From: Enterovibrio baiacu
GTDB taxonomy: Bacteria; Pseudomonadota; Gammaproteobacteria; Enterobacterales; Vibrionaceae
Length of the DNA: 64,000 nucleotides
NCBI RefSeq assembly: GCF_004120195.1
Contig: NZ_SCHN01000008.1
Span: 337,445-401,444, forward strand
Direction of reading: 5' to 3'
A program made the translations under genes and the position numbers. Under the pieces are notes generated by a model. The model saw only the letters and a program-made list of their open reading frames with translations, was not told the origin of the DNA and made no database searches. Positions 53,806 to 62,483 of the stretch are shown here, one piece after another (positions within the stretch are counted from its first letter, which is position 1; each line of letters begins with the position of its first letter).

Positions 53806-54912
53806 ATGTCACAGGAACTCGCGCTACCCAATACCGTATTTCAACAACTTCCCGCTATTGTTCGTAGACGTGATGTTCCGTTCTCGGTGTGGGCGCAGGA
53901 AGTGCTGCTTATCGGCCTCAATTACTTCTCCGCAAATGCCGCTTGTTTATCGCGCATTGATAATAAAGAACTTCATATCGTTGAATGTATTTCAGAAGGC
54001 AGTGTGCCTGAGCGTTTCTCAGGGCAGGTTGTGCCGGTCAGCAGTACGTTTTGTGGGATTGCTGCAGGGGCAGAAAGCGCCATTCTTGCGCCGGATACCC
54101 AGCAACATGAAAAGCTCTCGGGTCACCCGGCGTTAAATGCGCTCCCTCAAGGGTATTGGGGAGTCGCAATCTATTTTGGTGGTGCGGTATGGGGGACCTT
54201 GAGTTTTTCTCGTAACACCGCTGAGCCACGACACAACGACGCGCAAGATGAAGATGCCTTGGTGCTAATGGCAGGGATGCTAGAAATGAAGTTAGAGAAT
54301 GAAGAATACAGCGCCGAACTTGAAGGGGCGAGGCAGTCTTACAGCGAGTTGAGCCAACGACTCGAACATTTACAATTCGTTGATCCGCTAACGGAACTCC
54401 CAAGTCGCCGTGCCTTGTTTGATTATCTTCACCGCGAGCTAAACCAACTTATCCGTCGCGATGGGGAAGGGGCGGTGGCGCTTGTAGATATCGATTTTCT
54501 GCGCATGACTAACGAGAAGTACGGCCACGATGAAGGGGATCGCATCCTGAAAGGGGTCGCGACAGCACTTCGCCATGCCATTCGAAACTATGACTATGTG
54601 GCGCGTTATAGCGGTGAGCAATTCATTGTCTGGTTACCGGATACCTTGCAATCTGAAGTCGCGAAGGTTTGTGAGCGCATGGCAGCTCATGTGAACAAAT
54701 GCTTGCTTGATGGACAACCTGTCACCATCAGTGTGGGGTATTGCGCGTTTAGAAGTGACAGTGAATACCCTATCTCTTATGCCCGTGCGTTAGATAAGCT
54801 GATCAACATGGCACACAATGCCTTGCTTGAGGCCAAAAATCAGGGAAGAAACTGCGCCGTGTCGGCATCGAAAAAACCTATTACGATCACATCCTTAACG
54901 ACTCCGGGCTAG
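53806..54912 (+). CDS. GAF-GGDEF protein with degenerate active site
   Basis: A 368-residue signalling protein. Residues 20-165 look like a GAF sensor domain, 165-195 a linker coiled coil, and 195-355 a GGDEF domain (DPLTELPSRRALFDYL, VDIDFLRMTNEKYGHDEGDRIL). The active-site motif reads SGEQF (residues 269-273) in place of GG[DE]EF, so diguanylate cyclase activity is doubtful. It lies 108 bases before a close paralogue with an intact motif; the two are a tandem duplication. AGGCCG before the ATG is a weak ribosome site. Confidence 0.88.
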   Translation: MSQELALPNTVFQQLPAIVRRRDVPFSVWAQEVLLIGLNYFSANAACLSRIDNKELHIVECISEGSVPERFSGQVVPVSSTFCGIAAGAESAILAPDTQQHEKLSGHPALNALPQGYWGVAIYFGGAVWGTLSFSRNTAEPRHNDAQDEDALVLMAGMLEMKLENEEYSAELEGARQSYSELSQRLEHLQFVDPLTELPSRRALFDYLHRELNQLIRRDGEGAVALVDIDFLRMTNEKYGHDEGDRILKGVATALRHAIRNYDYVARYSGEQFIVWLPDTLQSEVAKVCERMAAHVNKCLLDGQPVTISVGYCAFRSDSEYPISYARALDKLINMAHNALLEAKNQGRNCAVSASKKPITITSLTTPG

Positions 54913-55020
54913 CCAAATTAGACTGACCACTGAATTCATTTGCGATAACGTGGTTGATAACACTGAAAAAGTCTAAGCTTTTAATAAGTGTATCAATTGT
55001 TGGAATGTGTTTTTGTGAAG

Positions 55021-56094
55021 ATGTCTGAGAGCGAAAAGGTGATTCGACGCCTTTATCAAATCACACATGATTATGATAAAGGGTTCGACCATCAAATAGC
55101 CGAGTTGCTTCAAATGGGTTTGGAGCGCTTTAATCTCGATATTGGCATTCTTTCTCTGATCACTGAAGGCCGTTACATCATTCAACATGTGGTATGTCCT
55201 AACGATGTTCCTCTCAAAGCGGGTGATGAGTTTTCTTACGATCTTTCCTATTGCTGGGTAACGGTGGATGCAGGCGGCCCGATCGCGATTGAACATGTGG
55301 GTGAATCAGATGTGTTGGGCCAACACCCTGCGTATTTAGAGTTTGGTTTGGAATCCTACATTGGTATTCCCATTAAGCTTGCTGGTGAAGTCATTGGTAC
55401 CCTGAACTTTACCAGTCCGAATCCTTACCCACGTGAATTTCGAGACATTGATATTGATTCGCTCAAGCTCATGGCGACGTGGATAGAAGTTGAATTAACC
55501 CGCCAACAACAACGCGAAGAGCTTGAAAGACTCAACCGCAAGCTTGAGAGCTTAGTGCGCACCGATCCCCTCACGGAATTACCCAACAGACGCTTCTTGT
55601 TTGAGCACATAGGGCAAAGCCTCAACATGCTTAATCGACGTGAATCACAAGGCGCTGTGGTCTTGGTCGATCTCGATCATTTTAAGTTGGTGAATGACAC
55701 CTATGGCCACCAACGGGGCGATCTTGTGCTGATGGAAGTGGCGGAAGTGCTCAGAAATGCGATTCGAAATTATGATTTTGTTGGGCGTTACGGCGGTGAA
55801 GAATTCATGCTGTGGTTACAAGATATCGAGCTTCACAAAGTTGATGCTGTGTGTGAGCGCATTCGACAAGGACTGAGCAAGATGCCGCTGGAGGGTATTA
55901 CCGTGACAGCGAGTATGGGCGTGTGCCATTTCCATTGCGAAAATACGCCATCGTTTAGCGCGGAAGAAACCATTGATCGCATCATCTACTTGGCTGATAC
56001 CGCATTGTTTGATGCAAAAGGTGCAGGCCGAGACTGCTATGTCATCTACAAAAACACCTCGCTTGCCGTCAGTGAATTAGAAGAATTAGCTTAG
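55021..56094 (+). CDS. GAF-GGDEF diguanylate cyclase
   Basis: A 357-residue protein with the same layout as its upstream neighbour: GAF (about 18-160), linker helix, and GGDEF (180-345). The active site GGEEF (258-262) and metal-binding VDLDHFKLVNDTYGH are intact, so it should make cyclic-di-GMP. No RxxD inhibitory site is obvious before the motif. The ATG at 55021 was chosen; a GTG 11 codons earlier is possible, since neither has a clear ribosome site. Confidence 0.88.
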   Translation: MSESEKVIRRLYQITHDYDKGFDHQIAELLQMGLERFNLDIGILSLITEGRYIIQHVVCPNDVPLKAGDEFSYDLSYCWVTVDAGGPIAIEHVGESDVLGQHPAYLEFGLESYIGIPIKLAGEVIGTLNFTSPNPYPREFRDIDIDSLKLMATWIEVELTRQQQREELERLNRKLESLVRTDPLTELPNRRFLFEHIGQSLNMLNRRESQGAVVLVDLDHFKLVNDTYGHQRGDLVLMEVAEVLRNAIRNYDFVGRYGGEEFMLWLQDIELHKVDAVCERIRQGLSKMPLEGITVTASMGVCHFHCENTPSFSAEETIDRIIYLADTALFDAKGAGRDCYVIYKNTSLAVSELEELA

Positions 56095-56110
56095 TCTGAT
56101 GTGAGATTGA

Positions 56111-56238
56111 GAGAATGCGAGAATGCGAGAATGCGAGAATGCGAGAATGCGAGAATGCGAGAATGCGAGAATGCGAGAATGCGAGAATGCGAGATTACGA
56201 GATTACGAGATTACGAGATTACGAGATTACGAGATTAG
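56111..56238. repeat. compound 8-bp tandem repeat, GAGAATGC x10 then GAGATTAC x5
   Basis: Ten perfect copies of GAGAATGC (56111-56190) pass directly into five perfect copies of GAGATTAC (56191-56230) plus a partial copy. The last copies can pair with TAATCTCGTATCTC at 56261-56274 to form a long hairpin. It lies between two convergent genes. Confidence 0.97.
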
Positions 56239-56309
56239 GACAGTCTCTCGCTCTATTCTCTAATCTCGTATCTCAAATCTCTTACCTCTAAACCTCAACG
56301 CTCTTCCCC

Positions 56310-56801
56310 CTACCTATACAAATAAACAGATAGAAAATAATTCACCTGATCGTTAATCGCCTTAATGATCATCGCCATCTCCGTGACGTCTCCACCGCTT
56401 GTAATATCCCAAGGAATAAACTTGTCGTAAGCAGGAAAAGGCTTGCCTGATTGCACGGCAGAAGGCGTCAACGCCACAACAAAATCAACGTGTTCCTCAG
56501 CATACTCCTCCAAAGGCTTTAAGTGCGCAGACGTGCAATCAATGTTGTACCGACGAAGAGTCCCGCAGGCAGCCTCTTCATTAAACACCTTCCCAGTAAA
56601 CCCACTGACTGCGACGTAGTGGCTGTCTGCCTTATGGTTCAAAACACTTTGTGCAATCAAAGAGAACCCTTGTTGCCCATCACACAGAAATAATACCCGC
56701 GGCTTTTTGTCGACGCGCAGTGTTTTGCGTTTGTCTGCCGATGTGGCATCAGGGTTGTGTGTGCAGGTGTTTGAGGTGACGTGTTGTATTGGCTGAGTCA
56801 T
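56310..56801 (-). CDS. low-molecular-weight phosphatase / arsenate reductase-like protein with altered P-loop
   Basis: A 163-residue protein whose residues 34-160 resemble the ArsC/LMW-PTP fold (PRVLFLCDGQQGFSLIAQSVLNH; HLKPLEEYAEEHVDFVVAL; WDI near residue 131). The P-loop CX5RS is changed to C40-DGQQG-F46-S47: the nucleophile Cys remains but the Arg that binds phosphate or arsenate is lost. The ATG at 56801 was chosen; the 88 residues upstream in frame are not conserved-looking. It is divergent from pstS, so a phosphate-linked role is possible. Confidence 0.75.
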   Translation of the reverse strand: MTQPIQHVTSNTCTHNPDATSADKRKTLRVDKKPRVLFLCDGQQGFSLIAQSVLNHKADSHYVAVSGFTGKVFNEEAACGTLRRYNIDCTSAHLKPLEEYAEEHVDFVVALTPSAVQSGKPFPAYDKFIPWDITSGGDVTEMAMIIKAINDQVNYFLSVYLYR

Positions 56802-57191
56802 CCGTTTCTCTCGTATTTTTTTATTACTAAGCCACGTGCTGAAACTGCGCAAGCAAATGAGTGTGAGTGATATGTATCTCGTTTTATTTATTTTGTGTTG
56901 GTGTGTCTTGTGGACGTTTTGCTTTATGGAAAAAGCATATTCATTGAACCGAATACGCCTGAACGCCGCGAAAACAGAGTATGTCGGATATGTGTCAATG
57001 TTATGACGAATGGGTGTCATTAATGTTTGGTGTTTTGTGTGAATGGGTCGTAACGAAAACTTCACAATTCATTCAGGGAAGTGTCACATAAGAAATCTAA
57101 ATTTGTCCGCAGACATGAGGCAAAACTTAATAGCTCAACGGTAACAACGCCAGAGAGCGAACATTTCAAAAATATCGACTTGGAGGTTGAT
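56802..57191. promoter_or_regulatory. divergent region between the ArsC-like gene and pstS
   Basis: 390 bases. Two GTGTCA words (about 57014 and 57081) resemble half of a Pho box, but no full tandem site is clear. No gene supported. Confidence 0.35.
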
Positions 57192-58232
57192 GTGAAACTT
57201 AAGGCTCTGATTGCGGCATCTACAGTATGCCTGTCAACGTTTGCAGCGGGCAACGCAGCGGCAGCAACACGTGACTACATTAGTATTGTTGGTTCCTCAA
57301 CAGTGTACCCATTTGCGACAGTGGTAGCGGAACGCTTCGGTCGCACCTCAGAATTCTCGGTACCAAAAATCGAATCTACCGGTTCAGGCGGCGGTTTGAA
57401 GCTGTTCTGTGCAGGTGTTGGCGAAAACACGCCAGACATCACCAACGCATCACGCAAAATCAAAAGCTCTGAAGTCGCACTTTGTGCGAAAAACGGCGTG
57501 AAAGACATCGTTGAAGTGAAAGTGGGCTACGACGGCATCGCATTCGCTAACTCTAAAAAATCAGAGCAGTTCGATATCACTCTGAAAGACCTTTTCACCG
57601 CACTCGCGAAAGTCGTACCTGATGCAAACGGCAACCTGATTGAAAACCCCAACAAAACATGGAAAGACGTAAACGCGTCACTGCCAGCGCTGAAAATTGA
57701 AGTGCTTGGTCCACCGCCAACGTCAGGTACTCGCGATGCATTCGTTGAGCTAGCAATGGAAGGTGGTTGTAAGCAGTACCCAACATTGAAAGCGATGAAA
57801 AAAGCGGACAAGAAAAAGTTCAAAGCAGTGTGTCACGGTATTCGTGAAGACGGTGCATTCATCGAAGCGGGCGAGAACGATAACCTTATCGTTCAGAAGC
57901 TAGATGCAAACCCAAGTGCATTCGGCATCTTTGGTTACAGCTTCCTTGAGCAGAACTCTGACAAAGTACAAGGCGCAAAAATTGGCGGTGTAGTACCAAC
58001 GTTCGACGCGATTGGCGACGGTTCTTACCCTGTATCTCGCTCACTGTACTTCTACGTGAAAAAAGCACACGCAGACGTGATTCCAGGTCTTCAACAGTAT
58101 GTTGCAGCCTTTACCTCTGAAGATGCAATTGGTGACGAAGGTTACCTGACAGACCGTGGTTTGATTCCACTGTCAGCACGTGATTGGAAACTGGTTCGCA
58201 ACAGCGCAGTAGATTTAACACCAAATCTGTAA
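57192..58232 (+). CDS. pstS: phosphate ABC transporter substrate-binding protein
   Basis: A 346-residue periplasmic phosphate-binding protein. The GTG at 57192 has GGAGG 5 bases upstream and gives a proper signal peptide (KLKALIAASTVCLSTFAAGNAAAA). Phosphate-binding motifs are IVGSSTVYPF, ESTGSGGGLKLF and GPPPTSGTRDAFVEL. A longer frame from 57081 would place a charged segment before the signal and is unlikely. First gene of pstSCAB. Confidence 0.93.
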   Translation: MKLKALIAASTVCLSTFAAGNAAAATRDYISIVGSSTVYPFATVVAERFGRTSEFSVPKIESTGSGGGLKLFCAGVGENTPDITNASRKIKSSEVALCAKNGVKDIVEVKVGYDGIAFANSKKSEQFDITLKDLFTALAKVVPDANGNLIENPNKTWKDVNASLPALKIEVLGPPPTSGTRDAFVELAMEGGCKQYPTLKAMKKADKKKFKAVCHGIREDGAFIEAGENDNLIVQKLDANPSAFGIFGYSFLEQNSDKVQGAKIGGVVPTFDAIGDGSYPVSRSLYFYVKKAHADVIPGLQQYVAAFTSEDAIGDEGYLTDRGLIPLSARDWKLVRNSAVDLTPNL

Positions 58233-58356
58233 GTTGTAACCCCTGAGTGGTGTGTCGAGAGGCACGCCACTTTTGCTGTTTATTCAAGCAAGATGAAGAC
58301 CTCATCATCCGAGTATCTTTAGATTGTTTGAGTATATTAGGGATTAAGGAATAGGG

Positions 58357-59739
58357 ATGACGACATCCACATTGATGGTTATAGTGGCGCTGCTTGCTTT
58401 TAGTGCTTACTTCCTCGCCAAAAAACGCTCCCGAGATGTTGCTACCGTGCACGGTGGCTTGAACACGCTGCATTCTCGGCCTGCTTATTACGGTTCGTTC
58501 GCTGCCATTCTTGCGGCGATTCCGAGCTTTCTTTTGCTGATCATCTGGCAAGCGATTGAACCAAGCACAGTGGAATCCTTGGTGATGGCACAATTGCCAC
58601 AAGCCACCATTGATGCACACCAAAACAGCCAATTGCTCTATAGCCAAATCATCCATATTGCTAACGGCGTACTTCAAACGGAAGACCCAAGCTTATTGGC
58701 AGCAGCAGGTCACTACCAACACCTTGAAGGCATCGGCCAAACCTTGCGTTTCGTCGCCGTGGCAGCCTTGTCGCTTGTCGGTTTGGCGTTGGGTTGGCGT
58801 ATCGTTAAACCAAAACTGAAAGCACGACACTATGTCGAGAAATGCCTTCAGATTTTCCTGATGTTTTGTTCAACACTGGCGATTTTGACCACCCTAGGTA
58901 TCGTCCTTTCCGTGTTGTTTGAAGCGATCCGCTTCTTCCAAATTATTCCCGTGACCGACTTCCTGTTTGGTACGTCTTGGTCACCACAAATCGCACTGCG
59001 CGCAGACCAACAAGGCGCAAGCGGCGCATTCGGCGCGATTCCTCTCTTCACTGGCACCTTGATGATCTCATTGATCGCCATGTGTATCGCAGCCCCAATT
59101 GGCTTGATGAGCGCCATTTATCTCGCGGAATACGCATCTCCTCGCGTGCGCAACATTGTTAAACCCATTTTGGAGATCCTCGCAGGTATCCCAACCGTGG
59201 TTTACGGCTTCTTTGCAGCATTGACCGCCGCGCCCTTTATCCGTGACATCGCCAATGCAATGGGGCTGAGCGGTGCTTCATCAGAAAGCGCATTGGCGGC
59301 AGGTGTTGTCATGGGCGTGATGATCATTCCGTTTGTGTCATCCCTGTCTGATGACGTAATAACAGCAGTGCCGCAAGCGCTGCGCGATGGTTCATTAGGT
59401 TTGGGCGCAACGCGTTCAGAAACCATTAAAAGCGTGGTTATCCCCGCGGCATTGCCAGGCATCGTCGGTGGGTTGTTGCTTGCCGTTTCCCGTGCCATCG
59501 GTGAAACCATGATCGTGGTAATGGCCGCTGGCTTGTCAGCAAACCTCACCGCCAATCCACTTGATTCTGTTACCACAGTCACGGTGCAAATCGTCACCTT
59601 GCTGGTGGGCGACCAAGAGTTTGATAGCCCGAAAACACTCGCAGCATTCGCTCTGGGGTTGACCCTGTTTGTCGTGACCTTGGCGCTTAACTTTGTCGCA
59701 CTTCGAATCGTGAAGAAATATCGAGAGCAGTATGACTGA
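58357..59739 (+). CDS. pstC: phosphate ABC transporter permease
   Basis: A 460-residue inner-membrane permease, larger than E. coli PstC (319) because of an N-terminal region of about 150 residues with extra helices and a soluble loop. The C-terminal 300 residues hold the usual six helices and the EAA-type loop (LRDGSLGLGATRSETIKSVVIPAALPGI). The same enlarged form is known in other marine gamma-proteobacteria. It overlaps pstA by 8 bases. Confidence 0.93.
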   Translation: MTTSTLMVIVALLAFSAYFLAKKRSRDVATVHGGLNTLHSRPAYYGSFAAILAAIPSFLLLIIWQAIEPSTVESLVMAQLPQATIDAHQNSQLLYSQIIHIANGVLQTEDPSLLAAAGHYQHLEGIGQTLRFVAVAALSLVGLALGWRIVKPKLKARHYVEKCLQIFLMFCSTLAILTTLGIVLSVLFEAIRFFQIIPVTDFLFGTSWSPQIALRADQQGASGAFGAIPLFTGTLMISLIAMCIAAPIGLMSAIYLAEYASPRVRNIVKPILEILAGIPTVVYGFFAALTAAPFIRDIANAMGLSGASSESALAAGVVMGVMIIPFVSSLSDDVITAVPQALRDGSLGLGATRSETIKSVVIPAALPGIVGGLLLAVSRAIGETMIVVMAAGLSANLTANPLDSVTTVTVQIVTLLVGDQEFDSPKTLAAFALGLTLFVVTLALNFVALRIVKKYREQYD

Positions 59740-61033
59740 TAGATTATTGAAAATCGCTGAAACCAAGCGAGAGAAAGTCAAAGCCGGCGTCGCACGCCGC
59801 CGCGCAAAGGAAAACCGCTTCCGTTTCTACGGCATCGCGTCGATTTCCATGGCGTTTGCTTTCCTTATTGTGTTGATGACCACCATTGTCTCTGACGGCT
59901 ATACCGCCTTCTACACCACGCAAATCAAACTGACCGTGAATTTGTCTGAAAGTGCGCTCGGCATCGAAGGCGAGGACATCAACAAAAAGACCTTGATGAA
60001 CGCCAGCTTCCGCAAAGTGGTGCGCAAAGCCATTCTTCAAGAGATCCCGGTGGATGGTCGTAAGAACAAACGTGCGTTGTATTCCTTCCTATCAAACGGC
60101 GCGGAATACGATCTGCGTGACATGGTGATTGCCGATCCATCTTTGGTTGGTCAGAAGATCGAATATTGGGCGCAAGCTGGCGACAACTTTAACCAATACA
60201 ACAAAGGCAACATCAAAGCAGAAACGTCAGAAGATGGCCGTCAGTTCAAAAACCAACACATCGCGTGGTACGACGAACTGGTACGCGAAGACAATGTTCG
60301 CACCGTGTTCAACTCGAACTTCTTCACCAACGGTGACAGCCGCGATGCAGAGCTTGCGGGGATTTGGGGCGCTACGGTTGGGTCGTTCTATACCTTGTTG
60401 GTCACACTGGTACTGAGCTTCCCCATTGGTGTGTCTGCGGCGATCTACCTAGAAGAATTCGCTCCACGTAACCGCGCTACCGAACTTATCGAAATCAACA
60501 TCAATAACCTCGCAGCTGTGCCGTCGATTGTTTTTGGTTTGTTAGGTTTGGCGGTGTTCCTCAACGTGGCAGATTTACCGCGTTCCGCGCCGGTTGTGGG
60601 TGGTTTGGTCCTCACATTGATGACGTTACCAACCATCATCATTTCAAGCCGCGCAGCGATTAAAGCGGTGCCACCGTCAGTGCGTGATGCCGCATTGGGC
60701 GTGGGCGCATCAAAAATGCAAATGGTATTGCACCACGTATTGCCACTGGCGATGCCGGGCATGCTAACAGGCACCATCATCGGTATGGCACAAGCCTTGG
60801 GCGAAACCGCACCACTGCTGATGATTGGCATGGTTGCTTTCATTGTTGATGTGCCATCAGGCCCGTTAGACGCTGCAACCGCGTTGCCAGTACAAATTTA
60901 TCTCTGGGCAGAAAACCCAGAAAAAGGTTTTGTTGAGAATACATCCGGCGCAATCATGGTGTTGCTGGCGTTCTTGGCATTTATGAACGCATGTGCCGTC
61001 ATCATGCGTAAGCGCCTAGAGCGCAGATGGTAG
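59732..61033 (+). CDS. pstA: phosphate ABC transporter permease, extended (DUF3333-type) form
   Basis: A 433-residue permease. After helix 1 (about 30-52) there is a periplasmic insert of about 150 residues (to about 205), the DUF3333 region. The standard permease helices and EAA loop ([28 protein letters not shown]) follow. Paired enlargement with PstC suggests that the two extra domains meet in the periplasm (inference). Confidence 0.93.
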   Translation: MTDRLLKIAETKREKVKAGVARRRAKENRFRFYGIASISMAFAFLIVLMTTIVSDGYTAFYTTQIKLTVNLSESALGIEGEDINKKTLMNASFRKVVRKAILQEIPVDGRKNKRALYSFLSNGAEYDLRDMVIADPSLVGQKIEYWAQAGDNFNQYNKGNIKAETSEDGRQFKNQHIAWYDELVREDNVRTVFNSNFFTNGDSRDAELAGIWGATVGSFYTLLVTLVLSFPIGVSAAIYLEEFAPRNRATELIEININNLAAVPSIVFGLLGLAVFLNVADLPRSAPVVGGLVLTLMTLPTIIISSRAAIKAVPPSVRDAALGVGASKMQMVLHHVLPLAMPGMLTGTIIGMAQALGETAPLLMIGMVAFIVDVPSGPLDAATALPVQIYLWAENPEKGFVENTSGAIMVLLAFLAFMNACAVIMRKRLERRW

Positions 61034-61043
61034 GAGTATGGAT

Positions 61044-61913
61044 ATGACAACCACAATGACACACGCCGGCGAATTCCCGCAAAGCAAAAAAATGGACGCT
61101 GCAGAGCATACTGCCGCACCGAAAGAAACCTGTGGCGTGCCCTTTGTAGACGCACCGAGAATGACGGCAAGAAACGTCAGCGTGAGCTACGAAGCAGGCG
61201 CGAAATCAGCCATTCGCAACATCAACCTCGACATTGGCGAGAAGCAAGTGCTTGCCATGATTGGTCCTTCAGGTTGCGGTAAATCGACCTTCCTTCGTTG
61301 TTTGAACCGCATGAACGACACAGTGCCAGGTTGTGAAGTAAAAGGGGAGATCTTGCTGGATGGCCATAACATCTATGCCAAGGAGCAAGAAATCGTTGAG
61401 CTGCGTTCACAAGTCGGCATGGTGTTCCAACGCCCGAACCCGTTCCCGAAATCTATCTATGACAACGTGGCTTATGGTCCACGCATCCATGGCTTGGTTG
61501 ATAACAAAGATGAGCTAGATGGCGTGATCGAAGAATCACTGCGTCGCGCAGGTTTGTGGGATGAAGTAGCGTCACGTTTAGATCAGCCAGCCACCGGTTT
61601 GTCTGGCGGCCAGCAACAGCGTTTGTGTATCGCACGGAGCATCGCGATTGCACCGGAAGTTATTTTGATGGATGAGCCGTGCTCAGCGCTTGACCCCATC
61701 GCAACGGGCATCATCGAAGATCTTATAGAAGAACTCAAAGAAAACTTCAGCATCGTGATGGTTACGCACTCCATGTCGCAAGCAAAGCGTGTATCAGACC
61801 GCACCGCGTACTTCCATTTGGGCGACTTGGTGGAATTGAATACCACAGAAAATGTATTCAACAACCCAGAGCACAAACTTACACGCGATTACATCAGCGG
61901 CCGTTTCGGCTAA
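61044..61913 (+). CDS. pstB: phosphate ABC transporter ATP-binding protein
   Basis: A 289-residue ABC ATPase with Walker [11 protein letters not shown]-loop [12 protein letters not shown] (typical of PstB), signature [14 protein letters not shown] and Walker [14 protein letters not shown]. The ATG at 61044 has TAGGAG at 7-base spacing; the ATG at 61038 lies too close to it. The first 40 residues are an added polar tail. No phoU follows: the terminator comes next. Confidence 0.94.
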   Translation: MTTTMTHAGEFPQSKKMDAAEHTAAPKETCGVPFVDAPRMTARNVSVSYEAGAKSAIRNINLDIGEKQVLAMIGPSGCGKSTFLRCLNRMNDTVPGCEVKGEILLDGHNIYAKEQEIVELRSQVGMVFQRPNPFPKSIYDNVAYGPRIHGLVDNKDELDGVIEESLRRAGLWDEVASRLDQPATGLSGGQQQRLCIARSIAIAPEVILMDEPCSALDPIATGIIEDLIEELKENFSIVMVTHSMSQAKRVSDRTAYFHLGDLVELNTTENVFNNPEHKLTRDYISGRFG

Positions 61914-61936
61914 TCTCCGATAAACCCGTAGGAAAG

Positions 61937-61960
61937 GCGAGCCATGAGCTCGCTTTTTTT
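61937..61960 (+). terminator. pstSCAB terminator
   Basis: Stem GCGAGC/GCTCGC with a CATGA loop followed by seven T, 24 bases after pstB. Confidence 0.92.
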
Positions 61961-62115
61961 GTTTTTATACTCATGACGAATGTTTTGCACGTGCAGTTAT
62001 TGCACGAATTGATCGTGTCACACTCACTTTGTTCAAACCCTGTGCAAACGCACCATTTTCATCAAATTCTTGCTTTACAAGATCCTGAACCCCCTATAAT
62101 ATTCGCCGCAACCAC

Positions 62116-62206
62116 GGAGAGATGGCTGAGTGGTTGAAAGCACCGGTCTTGAAAACCGGCGTGCGTTTATAGCGCACCTAGGGTTCAAATCCCTATCTCT
62201 CCGCCA
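62116..62206 (+). tRNA. tRNA-Ser (anticodon UGA)
   Basis: A 91-base class II tRNA including encoded CCA. Acceptor arm GGAGAGA/TCTCTCC, D-arm region TGGCTGAGTGGTTGAAAG, anticodon stem CCGGT/ACCGG with loop CTTGAAA (anticodon TGA at 62150-62152), a long variable arm GTGCGTTTATAGCGCAC, and T-arm AGGGTTCAAATCCCT. All stems pair. Confidence 0.97.
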
Positions 62207-62421
62207 AATTAGAAAAGGCCGCTGTTCTTACAGCGGCCTTTTTGCATTTTTAAACCTCTAAAAAGATAGGGGTGCAGGACCCTAGTCAGGGTTCAGCCGA
62301 GCGAAGCGAGACAACGTTGCCCCGACGCAGTCGGAAAAGGCGACGGCCCGAAGGGCAAGGGAACGAAGTGACCGAGTAAATCCCGCTGTTGTTTTTCTCT
62401 TGGCTCCGCCAAATTAGAAAA
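62199..62421. repeat. segment bounded by an 18-bp direct repeat of the tRNA-Ser 3' end
   Basis: CTCCGCCAAATTAGAAAA occurs at 62199-62216 (tRNA end and flank) and again at 62404-62421. Each copy is followed by a terminator hairpin (GGCCGCTG type, GCCCGCTC type). Between them lies a stretch of small hairpins with three-base loops: GC-GAA-GC, CCGAC-GCA-GTCGG and GCCC-GAA-GGGC (62311-62360). It may be a decayed tRNA repeat or a small att-flanked insert. Confidence 0.6.
62213..62243 (+). terminator. tRNA-Ser terminator
   Basis: Stem AAGGCCGCTG/CAGCGGCCTT with a 6-base loop and T-run. Confidence 0.92.
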
Positions 62422-62446
62422 AGCCCGCTCATTGAGCGGGCTTTTT
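62418..62446 (+). terminator. second terminator after the repeated tRNA end
   Basis: Stem AAAAAGCCCGCTC/GAGCGGGCTTTTT with an ATT loop directly after the second copy of the 18-bp repeat. Confidence 0.88.
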
Positions 62447-62483
62447 CGTATCTGGAATTTGTCTTTTCGCTCTTGTTCTTAAT

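Noticed and set aside
56802..57065. N-terminal extension of the ArsC-like protein
   Set aside because: The 88 extra residues are basic and low in complexity, with no ribosome site; the fold begins after the ATG at 56801.
57005..57095. Pho box before pstS
   Set aside because: Only isolated GTGTCA words are present; the tandem 7-bp repeats with 4-base spacing of a Pho box are not.
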